Shown one piece after another: positions 1-6,338 of a stretch of DNA of 7,360 nt (positions are counted from its first letter, which is position 1; each line of letters opens with the position of its first letter). The notes under the pieces are model-generated. The model was given only the letters and a program-made list of their open reading frames with translations, was not told the origin of the DNA and did not search any database. The position numbers were made by a program, and so were the translations under genes. Source of the DNA: Oscillospiraceae bacterium. GTDB lineage: Bacteria > Bacillota_A > Clostridia > Oscillospirales > Ruminococcaceae. The stretch covers positions 1 through 7,360 of the forward strand of contig JAFWUX010000178.1 in assembly GCA_017523995.1 (NCBI GenBank), given 5' to 3'.

Positions 1-96
1 GGTTGTTGACCAATCAGCAGACCTGACCGCTGAAATCGACTGATAACATCGCAATTTCGCGGTGAGGGTTGAAATTTCACGGTTAATTTGCTATAA

Positions 97-111
97 GCGG
101 GCAGCGCCCGC
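97..111. repeat. Short GC-rich inverted repeat (6-bp stem, 3-nt loop)
   Basis: GCGGGC at 97-102 pairs perfectly with GCCCGC at 106-111 around an AGC loop. No T-run follows on either strand, so it is at best a weak terminator for a gene lying upstream of the window. Apart from this, bases 1-172 show only two loosely similar 20-base units, AATTTCGCGGT near 53-63 and AATTTCACGGT near 73-83, and no supportable gene. Confidence 0.3.
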
Positions 112-172
112 CTGCATTGATCTAAAGCACTCCGGCAAGAAGACCGTTTCACAAAAGATTCCTTCTCTCCGG

Positions 173-201
173 TTGCTTTTTACGAGAGAATATGGTATAA
201 T
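173..201 (+). promoter_or_regulatory. Sigma-A type promoter with extended -10
   Basis: The -35 TTGCTT lies at 173-178 and the -10 TATAAT at 196-201, separated by 17 bases. TG at 193-194 gives an extended -10 (TGGTATAAT). Transcription should begin near 208 and serve the membrane-protein gene at 248 and the acetyltransferase at 617. Confidence 0.8.
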
Positions 202-247
202 ATAATCAGTTTGCTTAGGCTAACTATGTGTGGAAAGGAGTATCGGT

Positions 248-642
248 ATGCTTTTGACCTTATTGCTGGCACTTGCCGGCATGGTGCTGCTCTGCCTGAT
301 GATCGCGGCAGCAACGTATTTATCCCGTTCCGCGGCATGGCGGGATTCTTTCCGCCGGATGTGCAGGAGGCACTGCAGCCCCGTCTTGATGCGATTGACA
401 AACAGCCGAAAGCCCCGCGTATCTTCGGCGGTGTGCTGGTTGGGATTCTGTGTCTGCTGTTTGTCTGCCTGTATCTCTGCGGCGGGATTGACGGGCTGCA
501 TCATCAGTTTGCATTCCGCGATTTTCTGCTGCGGTTTCTGGTGATCTCATTTGGCATCAAGGCGTTTGATATCATTGCGCTGGATTACTTCCTGCTGACA
601 AAAAGGAGCGCCGGATATGAAGCAGGTCAGACATCTTTCTGA
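248..642 (+). pseudogene. Small membrane protein, frameshifted and apparently 3'-truncated
   Basis: The ATG at 248 follows AAAGGAG at 234-240 and opens a hydrophobic stretch, MLLTLLLALAGMVLLCLMIA. Reading continues sensibly only by switching to the frame that carries IPFRGMAGFFPPDVQEAL, two further hydrophobic segments (VGILCLLFVCLYLCGG and FLLRFLVISFGIKAFDI) and LDYFLLTK. Restoring one T in the T-run at 319-321 would give ...TYFIPFRGM... and join both parts into one ~130-residue protein with three membrane segments. From memory, related clostridial proteins of unknown function (GM...PKDVQE near the start, FDI..xDYFLLTK later) extend ~40 residues beyond LLTK. Here the frame instead runs straight into the ribosome binding site and start of the acetyltransferase gene and stops at 642, overlapping it by 26 bases. 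The function is unknown. A start at 211 (TTG) or 226 (ATG) would give one unbroken frame, but it lacks a ribosome site and begins with non-membrane-like residues. The frameshift could also be a sequencing error. Confidence 0.65.
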
Positions 643-1264
643 GGCGACGCTGAACAAGGTCGCGGCACAAATCGGTGAATCATTCTGGGATTATCCCTAC
701 GCAGAGGGGGAGAGCGGTCTGAAGCCGTATTTCCCGTCCCGCGCGGCGATGACGGATTACATGAAAGCGCTGGTTGCTGCAGGCATCGAATGCGGACAGT
801 TCTACTGCACTGACGGCGGCGAGGGCTATATTATGCTCTCGAGCTCGTTCGGTGAACATCCGGATTTCCGCAGCATCCTGAACATGGTGCGGAGCATGCG
901 GCGGGCACTCGGCGGATGGCGAAAGCTGCTGGCATTCCTGAAAGCGGCGAACGCAGGCGGTGATTCGCTCGAAACGGTCATGAAGCGGCAGAAAAAGCCT
1001 TATGTCAAAGTGGAAATGCTGATCGTGACGAAGGAGCATCAGGGACAGGGATACATGCGAACGCTCATGGATTTTGCCTATGCAAAGGCGGCGCAGCGGC
1101 ATGCCGCACTGATTCTCGATACGGATGCAAAAGGCAAGTGCGACCGCTATCTGCATCTCGGAATGGAGCTTGCCGGAACACGGACTGCGGCTGGCGTCCC
1201 GATCTATGACCTGATTCGTGAAGCGCCGGAATGCGGCACGGCAGCGCAGAATCAGACGGACTGA
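617..1264 (+). CDS. GNAT-family N-acetyltransferase
   Basis: This 215-residue protein is likely a cytoplasmic acetyl-CoA-dependent N-acetyltransferase of unknown acceptor. The acetyl-CoA binding core is visible at about residues 128-160: beta strand VKVEMLIV, then KEHQGQGYMRTLM, where Q142-G143-Q144-G145 forms the pyrophosphate-binding turn of GNAT motif A (Q/RxxGxG/A). The last position is Met147 instead of Gly or Ala. A following strand (AALILDTDA) and a late Tyr-containing segment (RYLHLGMELAGTR) fit the C-terminal half of the fold. The N-terminal FWDYPYAEGE and PYFPSRAAM segments are seen in a clostridial subgroup of these enzymes (from memory). The ATG at 617 follows AAGGAG at 603-608 with 8-base spacing, and the gene overlaps the end of the preceding open frame, so the two are co-transcribed. 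An intrinsic terminator follows 21 bases after the stop. The family call is solid; the substrate cannot be deduced. Confidence 0.85.
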   Translation: MKQVRHLSEATLNKVAAQIGESFWDYPYAEGESGLKPYFPSRAAMTDYMKALVAAGIECGQFYCTDGGEGYIMLSSSFGEHPDFRSILNMVRSMRRALGGWRKLLAFLKAANAGGDSLETVMKRQKKPYVKVEMLIVTKEHQGQGYMRTLMDFAYAKAAQRHAALILDTDAKGKCDRYLHLGMELAGTRTAAGVPIYDLIREAPECGTAAQNQTD

Positions 1265-1285
1265 TGTGCGGTTTTCGGCAAAATC

Positions 1286-1317
1286 AAAGCTCTGACTCAG
1301 TGCGAATCAGAGCTTTT
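1286..1317 (+). terminator. Rho-independent terminator after the acetyltransferase
   Basis: AAAGCTCTGA (1286-1295) pairs perfectly over 10 bp with TCAGAGCTTT (1307-1316) around an 11-base loop. The stem runs into TTTT at 1314-1317. It ends the 248-1264 unit. Confidence 0.85.
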
Positions 1318-1338
1318 CCTTGCGCCTGCAACTCGTGC

Positions 1339-1369
1339 ACAAAACGGAGTATCCGGAACAGAATGGAGT
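1339..1369 (+). promoter_or_regulatory. Candidate AraC-type operator: 12-base direct repeat
   Basis: ACAAAACGGAGT (1339-1350) and ACAGAATGGAGT (1358-1369) match at 10 of 12 positions; both differences are transitions. They are offset by 19 bases, about two helical turns, and the second copy touches the -35 hexamer. Two same-orientation half-sites, the nearer one abutting the -35, is the usual arrangement for class II activation by AraC-family proteins. A regulator of that family is encoded two genes downstream. That the protein binds here is inference. Confidence 0.5.
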
Positions 1370-1397
1370 GGAAAGCCTGTTTTTCCTGTGCTATAAT
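1369..1397 (+). promoter_or_regulatory. Promoter of the S-remnant/araC/ABC operon
   Basis: The -10 TATAAT at 1392-1397 is preceded by TG at 1389-1390 (extended -10). A weak -35, TGGAAA at 1369-1374 (4 of 6 matches), sits 17 bases upstream. The poor -35 and the adjoining direct repeat suggest an activator-dependent promoter. Expected start of transcription is near 1404, about 40 bases before the first ribosome binding site. Confidence 0.7.
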
Positions 1398-1444
1398 ATC
1401 CATGGTCTTGCGGAAAGGCTGTCATTTTTGATAGGAGGTTAGCA

Positions 1445-1471
1445 ATGAATAACCAACGGAGGCGTTTATGA
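1445..1471 (+). CDS. Possible 8-codon leader ORF, MNNQRRRL
   Basis: A near-perfect ribosome binding site (AGGAGGTT, 1433-1440) sits 6 bases upstream of ATG 1445, which opens an 8-codon frame ending in TGA 1469-1471. The stop overlaps the ATG at 1468 of the next gene (ATGA). Its three consecutive Arg codons (CGG AGG CGT) coincide with the GGAGG ribosome binding site of that gene (1458-1462). It could act as a translational-coupling leader whose ribosome controls access to the second site. It could equally be chance, since any AGGAGGnnATG in a purine-rich leader can create such a frame. There is no other evidence that the peptide is made. Confidence 0.3.
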   Translation: MNNQRRRL

Positions 1472-1656
1472 AAGGCAAGGATCTGATCCATATCGGCATA
1501 TTTTCGACGATCTATTTTGTGATTGTATTTATTGCGGCAGTGCTTGGATTTTTTCCGGTTTTTCTGCCGCTGCTCTGTGTGCATGTCCCGATCCTCGGCG
1601 GACTGCTCGGCAGAAAGCTGATGAAGAAGCACTTTGAAAAGGCCGGCATCGCATGA
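1468..1656 (+). pseudogene. ECF transporter S-component (Trep_Strep/MptD-like), internally deleted
   Basis: This 62-residue membrane protein starts like the Trep_Strep/MptD family of ECF S-components: MKGKDLIHIGIFSTIYFV, then a hydrophobic segment and LGFFPVFLPLL. Residues 42-62 (ILGGLLGRKLMKKHFEKAGIA, written in two parts: ILGGLLGRKL, MKKHFEKAGIA) match the typical C-terminus of the same family, where a Gly-rich helix leads to KKHFEKAGIA. Family members are about 185-200 residues with around six membrane helices, so roughly 130 central residues are missing while the frame is kept. An S-component this short could not form a substrate pocket. It starts 5 bases after GGAGG (1458-1462), and its stop overlaps the araC start as ATGA (1653-1656), so it may survive mainly to couple translation to araC. 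Alternatively it could be a repurposed small membrane protein. The family match is recalled, not searched. Confidence 0.7.
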
Positions 1657-2627
1657 ACAGGGATTTATTTGACACACTCGATCAGGCGGGCTTCGGCTCG
1701 AATGTCCATGAGATCGCAGCGGAGGGCGAATGCAGGGTGCTTCGGCTCGATGATGAAACCGGCGAAGGCTTCATGACGATGTACCGCGTGTTTGATGGCA
1801 TCTATCTGATGTACAACGATTTTCATCTGCGGGCATGTGTATCAAAATATCAGAATGCGGAGACAGTGCTCTGTATTGATCACTGCCGCGAGGGACGCAT
1901 CGAGCACGAAAACGTATTCGGCGGCAGATATTACATGGAGGCAGGCGATCTGCGGATCGACCGGCGCGTGCACCACGAAGGCAAGGTCGAGATGCCGCTT
2001 TCGCATTATCACGGCATCTCAATCGGGTTTATGCAGGAGAAGGCGCAGGAGACGCTGAACCGCGAAATGCCGTTCCTGCATGCCGATCTCGATGAGATTG
2101 CGCGGCGCTTCTGTCCGGATAACCGCGAATTTCTGCTGCGGACAAATGAGCTGCTGAATCCGGTGTTTGCGCAGCTTTACCATGCGCCGAAAAGCATCCG
2201 CCCCGATTATTTCAAGGTCAAGATTGCGGAGCTGCTGATTCTGCTGCGGACAATTGATCCGGCTGACTGCACGGAGCGCCGCCCGTATTTCCCGCGCACG
2301 CAGACCGAGAAAATCAAGGAGATGCATGCGCTCATCACAGAGCGGCTGGACCGCTCCTACACAGTCGAGGAGCTTTCGGCGCTTTCCGGCATGCCGCCCG
2401 CAACGCTGCGCAAAGTGTTCAAGGCGGTTTACGGCGCACCGGTCTATCAGTATATCAAGGGCTACAAAATGAAAGCGGCTGCTGCAATGCTGATTTCGGA
2501 GGACATCTCGGTTGCGGACATTGCACAGCGGCTCGGCTATGACAATGCATCCAAGTTTTCGGCGGCGTTCCGCGATATCATGGGCGTGACGCCGCAGCAT
2601 TACAGGAAAAGGCAGGAGGATTTCTGA
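1653..2627 (+). CDS. AraC-family transcriptional regulator
   Basis: This 324-residue protein has a variable N-terminal sensor region (about 1-210) and a C-terminal DNA-binding domain with two helix-turn-helix units. The first is near 237-256 (VEELSALSGMPPATLRKVFK). The second is near 287-310 (VADIAQRLGYDNASKFSAAF) and is followed by the family hallmark GVTPQHYRK. The N-terminal half contains HCREGRIE (77-84), similar to the strand seen in PchR-like siderophore regulators, suggesting a small-molecule sensor; this is inference. The ATG at 1653 overlaps the preceding stop by 4 bases with no separate strong ribosome site, so translation probably depends on the upstream small ORF. Its stop overlaps the start of the first ABC gene (TGATG at 2625-2629). 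It probably controls its own operon, perhaps through the direct repeat at 1339-1369. Confidence 0.9.
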   Translation: MNRDLFDTLDQAGFGSNVHEIAAEGECRVLRLDDETGEGFMTMYRVFDGIYLMYNDFHLRACVSKYQNAETVLCIDHCREGRIEHENVFGGRYYMEAGDLRIDRRVHHEGKVEMPLSHYHGISIGFMQEKAQETLNREMPFLHADLDEIARRFCPDNREFLLRTNELLNPVFAQLYHAPKSIRPDYFKVKIAELLILLRTIDPADCTERRPYFPRTQTEKIKEMHALITERLDRSYTVEELSALSGMPPATLRKVFKAVYGAPVYQYIKGYKMKAAAAMLISEDISVADIAQRLGYDNASKFSAAFRDIMGVTPQHYRKRQEDF

Positions 2628-4378
2628 TGGGAAAAGATCAAAACGGCTCGTTCCGCTGGCTGCTCGGGCAGTCGGGGGAGCGAAAGGGAAAATTCATCGC
2701 GAGCGTATTGCTTGCGGCGCTGAGCACGGTCTGCGGCATTGTGCCGTATTATTTCATTGCACGGGTTGTCAAGGATCTGCTCGCAGGCAGCACAGAGAAA
2801 CATGCGTATCTTGTGAACTTCGGCATCATTCTGCTGCTCTGGCTGGGACACGCGCTGTTCCATGCACTTTCCACGGCAAATTCGCATCTCGCGACCTTCC
2901 ACACACTCGCTGTGATCCGCAAAAAGGCGCTGGATAAGCTTGCAAAGATGCCGCTCGGCAATGTGATCAGTCAGCCTTCCGGCGCGCTGAAAAGCTCAAT
3001 CGTCGAGCGCATTGACAGCATAGAGACAACACTTGCACACATCCTGCCCGAGTTCACAACGGGTATCGGCGCACCGGTCATCATTCTGATCTATGCGTTT
3101 GTCATCAACTGGAAGCTCGGGCTTGCGGCATTGATCACGGTTCCGCTCGGTATCATCTGCTATGCGCTGATGATGTTCGGCTATGAGGAGAACTACGGCA
3201 GAACCGTCCGCGCGACGAAAGCGCTTAACGCCGTCACCACGGAGTATATCAACGGCATTGAGGTTATCAAGGTGTTCGGCAAGGCGCAGTCCAGCTATGA
3301 AAAGTTCGCTGATGCAGCAAAAGAGAGCGCTGCAAGCTTTGTTGACTGGATGCGCAAATGCAATGTCTACATGACATTTGCGATGTGCATCATGCCGGCA
3401 ACGATGCTCTCCGTCCTGCCGATCGGCGGCATCATGGCGATGCACGGAACGATCAGCGCCGCAGATTTTATCACGGTTATCATCCTGACGGTCGGACTGA
3501 TTGAACCGCTGCTCGGTGTCATGTCCTATTCGGACGATATTGCGCAGATGGATACCATCGTGACAGAGGTGCGCAGTATCATGGATGCGCCCGAAATGGA
3601 GCGTCCTGCAAAGCTGACAAAGGAACTCAGCGGCGGGGATATTGTGCTGCATGACGTCCGGTTCCGCTATGCCGAGCAGGAGATTCTGCACGGCGTTTCC
3701 ATGACGATTCATCAGGGCGAATTCGTCGCGCTTGTCGGACCCTCCGGCAGCGGCAAATCCACGATTGCAAGACTGATCGCATCGCTCTGGGATATCGACA
3801 GCGGCAGCATCACGTTCGGCGGCGTTGATATCAGAGAAATCCCGCTCGATGATTACAACAGCCGCATTGCATATGTCTCGCAGGATAACTATCTGTTTGA
3901 TCTCTCCGTGCGCGAGAATATCCGGCTCGGCAATCCGTCCGCGACTGATGCGGAAATCGAGGACGCAGCGAAAAAATGCGGCTGCCACGATTTCATCATG
4001 GGACTGGAAAACGGCTATGATACAGTGGTCGGCTCCTCCGGCGGACATCTCTCCGGCGGCGAACGGCAGCGCATTGCAATCGCGCGCGCAATGCTGAAAA
4101 ATGCGGATATCATCATTCTCGATGAGGCAACCGCCTACACTGACCCAGAAAACGAAGCGATCATTCAGCGCAGTGTCGCGAAGCTGGTCGAGGGCAAAAC
4201 GCTGATCGTAATTGCGCACAGACTTTCCACAGTCGCGAACGCGGACAGACTGTATGTCATCCGGGACGGCGTGATCGAAGAACAGGGCACGCATGCGGAG
4301 CTGCTCGGCAGGGGCGGTCTTTACAGCGCCATGTGGGCGGCACATATCTCTGCAAAGGACGGTGAGGATGATGTTTAA
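2627..4378 (+). CDS. ABC half-transporter (permease-ATPase fusion), subunit 1
   Basis: This 583-residue protein fuses an exporter-fold (type IV) membrane domain to an ATPase domain. Membrane segments are visible near residues 23-45, 62-83, 140-160, 163-184, 246-270 and 277-299. EYINGIEVIKVFGKA (about 206-220) is the conserved cytoplasmic loop. ATPase motifs are complete: Walker A GPSGSGKS from 371, Q-loop Q419, signature LSGGE 475-479, Walker B ILDEAT with D499/E500, and switch His531. The segment after Walker B reads ATAYTDPENE, a form I associate with YbtP/IrtA-like transporters. AGGAGGA at 2614-2620 precedes ATG 2627 by 6 bases, and the start overlaps the araC stop by one base. It should pair with the product of the next gene as a heterodimer. 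The substrate is unknown; metal-chelate uptake is one option and efflux another. Confidence 0.92.
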   Translation: MGKDQNGSFRWLLGQSGERKGKFIASVLLAALSTVCGIVPYYFIARVVKDLLAGSTEKHAYLVNFGIILLLWLGHALFHALSTANSHLATFHTLAVIRKKALDKLAKMPLGNVISQPSGALKSSIVERIDSIETTLAHILPEFTTGIGAPVIILIYAFVINWKLGLAALITVPLGIICYALMMFGYEENYGRTVRATKALNAVTTEYINGIEVIKVFGKAQSSYEKFADAAKESAASFVDWMRKCNVYMTFAMCIMPATMLSVLPIGGIMAMHGTISAADFITVIILTVGLIEPLLGVMSYSDDIAQMDTIVTEVRSIMDAPEMERPAKLTKELSGGDIVLHDVRFRYAEQEILHGVSMTIHQGEFVALVGPSGSGKSTIARLIASLWDIDSGSITFGGVDIREIPLDDYNSRIAYVSQDNYLFDLSVRENIRLGNPSATDAEIEDAAKKCGCHDFIMGLENGYDTVVGSSGGHLSGGERQRIAIARAMLKNADIIILDEATAYTDPENEAIIQRSVAKLVEGKTLIVIAHRLSTVANADRLYVIRDGVIEEQGTHAELLGRGGLYSAMWAAHISAKDGEDDV

Positions 4379-6104
4379 GATTCTGCGAAACTTTTTTGAT
4401 TTCTGCGATGAAAAGGACAGAAAGCGCTTTTATGCTTCGATTGTTCTCAGTCTGCTGCAGGCGATGTTTGAAGCGCTCAAAATCCCCGCGATTGCGTGCA
4501 TGGTCAAGGCGCTGCTGGAAGGCAATGTCACCGGTAAAACCTGCCTGACCTGTCTTATCATTATGCTGGTCAGCGTGATCGGTGCAGGTGCATTCAAATC
4601 CAACGCAACCATGCTGCAGACCGAGGGCGGCTACAGCACATGCGCAAACAAGCGGATGCAGCTTGCAGAGCATCTGCGCTATCTGCCGATGGGCTACTAC
4701 AATGAAAACAGCCTCGGACGGATTATGTCCGTGACCACAAACACAATGCAGAATCTGGAGAATGTTGCAACGCGCGTTGTCATGCTCGTCTGCTCGGGTC
4801 TGCTGACAACAGCGGTGATCACTGTGATGATTCTGTTCTTTGACTGGCGGATCGGTCTGATTCTCTGCGCCGGACTTGCCGTGTTCTTCATGATCAACAG
4901 CGGCATGATGAAGACTTCGGCGGGCATGGCAAAGCAGAAGATTGAAAAGGATTCGGCACTGATTGCAAAGGTCATTGAGTATATTCATGGCATTTTCGAG
5001 GTGCGGACATTCCGCCTGACCGGTGAACGCAGCCGCGATCTCAACACCGCGATTGACGAGAACGAGCATGCAAACACCGCAATGGAGCTCAAGCTGATTC
5101 CGTATATGACGCTGCAGAGCTTCTGGCTCAAGGCGGTCGGCACGGTCATCGCGCTCGCCTCAGTCCTGATGTTCATCGGCGGCAGCATGGATCTGCTCAC
5201 CGCAATCCTCATGATCATCAGCTCGTATCTGATCTATGCGCAGCTCGATACCGCGGGCAAATACTCCGCGCTGCTGCGCACGGTTGATGTCAGTGTCCGG
5301 CAGGCGCAGGAGATTCTCAGCACCCCGCAGATGGACATCACCGGCAAGGATATCAAACCGGAGCATTGCCGCATCGAAGCAGAAAATATCAGCTTTGCCT
5401 ATGAAAAACGGAAGATCATTGACGGCGTTTCGCTGACGGTCCCCGAGCACACCACAACCGCAATCGTCGGACCTTCCGGCGGCGGCAAGACCACGCTGAC
5501 CTCACTGCTTTCGCGCTTCTGGGATGTCGATGCAGGCCGCGTCACACTGGACGGCGTCGATGTCCGCGAATACAGCATGGACGCCCTGATGAAAAACTAC
5601 AGCTTTGTGTTCCAGCGCGTCTATCTCTTTGCGGATACGATTGCGAACAATATCCGGTTCGGGCAGCCGGAGGCGCCGATGGAAAAGGTCATAGAGGCGG
5701 CGAAAAAGGCATGCTGTCACGATTTCATCATGCAGCTGCCGGAGGGCTATGATACTGTGATCGGCGAGGGCGGCGCATCGCTTTCCGGCGGTGAAAAGCA
5801 GCGCATTTCAATCGCCCGCGCAATCATGAAGGATGCACCGGTCATCGTGCTGGATGAGGCAACTGCAAATGTCGATCCCGAAAACGAAGCCGATCTCATG
5901 CACGCAATCGAAGCGCTGACAAAAGAGAAAACGATCATCATGATCGCGCACAGACTGAAAACCGTCCGCAATGCCGATCAGATTCTCGTCATTGACGGCG
6001 GCAGGATTGCAGAGCAGGGCACGCATGATTCCCTGATGCAGGAGAACGGTATCTACCGCAGCTTTGTCGAGAGCCGCCGAGAAGCTGCCTCGTGGAGACT
6101 GTGA
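4368..6104 (+). CDS. ABC half-transporter (permease-ATPase fusion), subunit 2
   Basis: This 578-residue paralogue of the preceding subunit has the same order of a six-helix membrane domain and an ATPase. Motifs, counted from the ATG at 4368, are Walker A GPSGGGKT 368-375, Q-loop Q416, signature LSGGE 472-476, Walker B VLDEAT with D496/E497, switch His528, and VDPENE as D-loop. Because both subunits keep the catalytic Glu and His and intact signatures, both ATP sites look competent, unlike the asymmetric TM287/288 or BmrCD exporters. Start choice: the frame is open to a GTG at 4293, but that lies deep in subunit 1. Tandem ATGs at 4368 and 4371 follow AAAGGA (4354-4359) and give a normal N-terminus, MMFKILRNFFDF. 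The 11-base overlap with subunit 1 implies coupled, near-equimolar synthesis. IrtAB/YbtPQ-like chelate import is plausible by family resemblance but not shown. Confidence 0.92.
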   Translation: MMFKILRNFFDFCDEKDRKRFYASIVLSLLQAMFEALKIPAIACMVKALLEGNVTGKTCLTCLIIMLVSVIGAGAFKSNATMLQTEGGYSTCANKRMQLAEHLRYLPMGYYNENSLGRIMSVTTNTMQNLENVATRVVMLVCSGLLTTAVITVMILFFDWRIGLILCAGLAVFFMINSGMMKTSAGMAKQKIEKDSALIAKVIEYIHGIFEVRTFRLTGERSRDLNTAIDENEHANTAMELKLIPYMTLQSFWLKAVGTVIALASVLMFIGGSMDLLTAILMIISSYLIYAQLDTAGKYSALLRTVDVSVRQAQEILSTPQMDITGKDIKPEHCRIEAENISFAYEKRKIIDGVSLTVPEHTTTAIVGPSGGGKTTLTSLLSRFWDVDAGRVTLDGVDVREYSMDALMKNYSFVFQRVYLFADTIANNIRFGQPEAPMEKVIEAAKKACCHDFIMQLPEGYDTVIGEGGASLSGGEKQRISIARAIMKDAPVIVLDEATANVDPENEADLMHAIEALTKEKTIIMIAHRLKTVRNADQILVIDGGRIAEQGTHDSLMQENGIYRSFVESRREAASWRL

Positions 6105-6105
6105 A

Positions 6106-6256
6106 ATATCCGGACTGTTTACGGCGGATGTCGAAAACCGCGGACTTGTCCTTGATCCGCGCACAAAGCTGTTAGTTTTGATTACGCCGGTGATCTTTGT
6201 ACGCGGCGGCACGGGCAGCGATCTGGCTGCTCGGTACCGCGGGCGTGCCGGCATAA
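6106..6256 (+). pseudogene. ECF transporter T-component (EcfT/CbiQ-like) N-terminal fragment
   Basis: Just after the second ABC gene, one frame reads SGLFTADVENRG followed by LVLDPRTKLLVLITPVIFV and RGG (6109-6210). The LDPRTKLL motif entering a first hydrophobic helix is the standard N-terminus of EcfT/CbiQ transmembrane subunits, which are normally about 230-270 residues. No ATG, GTG or TTG lies near the expected start; an ATA at 6106 occupies a plausible place. After about residue 35 the sequence stops looking like membrane protein, and the frame runs on through the terminator to 6368. From 6221 another frame reads IWLLGTAGVPA then TAA (6254-6256), which could be the tail of the same or another deleted gene. 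The coordinates enclose the recognisable fragment plus this tail. Together with the shrunken S-component and the absence of an ECF ATPase, it marks a lost ECF importer. Confidence 0.6.
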
Positions 6257-6281
6257 ATAATATGTGCATAAATGTATATAA

Positions 6282-6324
6282 GGAGCTTCTCAGAAGAAAC
6301 AGAGCTGAGAAGTCCCTTTGTTTT
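6282..6324 (+). terminator. Rho-independent terminator of the ABC operon
   Basis: CTTCTCAG (6286-6293) pairs with CTGAGAAG (6305-6312) around an 11-base loop. With the G at 6285 bulged, GGA (6282-6284) also pairs with TCC (6313-6315). CTTTGTTTT follows at 6316-6324. It closes the operon begun at about 1404. Confidence 0.85.
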
Positions 6325-6338
6325 ATACAATATTGCCA

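Noticed and set aside
2..43. Possible tail of an upstream gene (VVDQSADLTAEID then TGA)
   Set aside because: Only 13 codons are visible, and another forward frame also stays open to base 26; nothing distinguishes a real C-terminus from chance.
317..323. Programmed -1 frameshift site
   Set aside because: The sequence around TATTTATCC does not fit an X-XXY-YYZ slippery heptamer, and no strong downstream pairing was noticed; mutation or read error is simpler.
211..642. Single uninterrupted frame starting at TTG 211 or ATG 226
   Set aside because: No ribosome site at either start, and its first ~35 residues are not membrane-like. The AAAGGAG at 234-240 points to ATG 248, whose frame encodes a clear hydrophobic helix.
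1231..1431. 66-residue forward ORF
   Set aside because: It overlaps the acetyltransferase end, runs through the terminator stem and promoter, is rich in Cys/Arg without pattern and lacks a ribosome site.
2996..4345. 449-residue antisense ORF opposite the first ABC gene
   Set aside because: A mirror of a GC-biased coding frame; His/Arg/Asp-rich with no recognisable domain and no ribosome site, while the + strand has complete ABC motifs.
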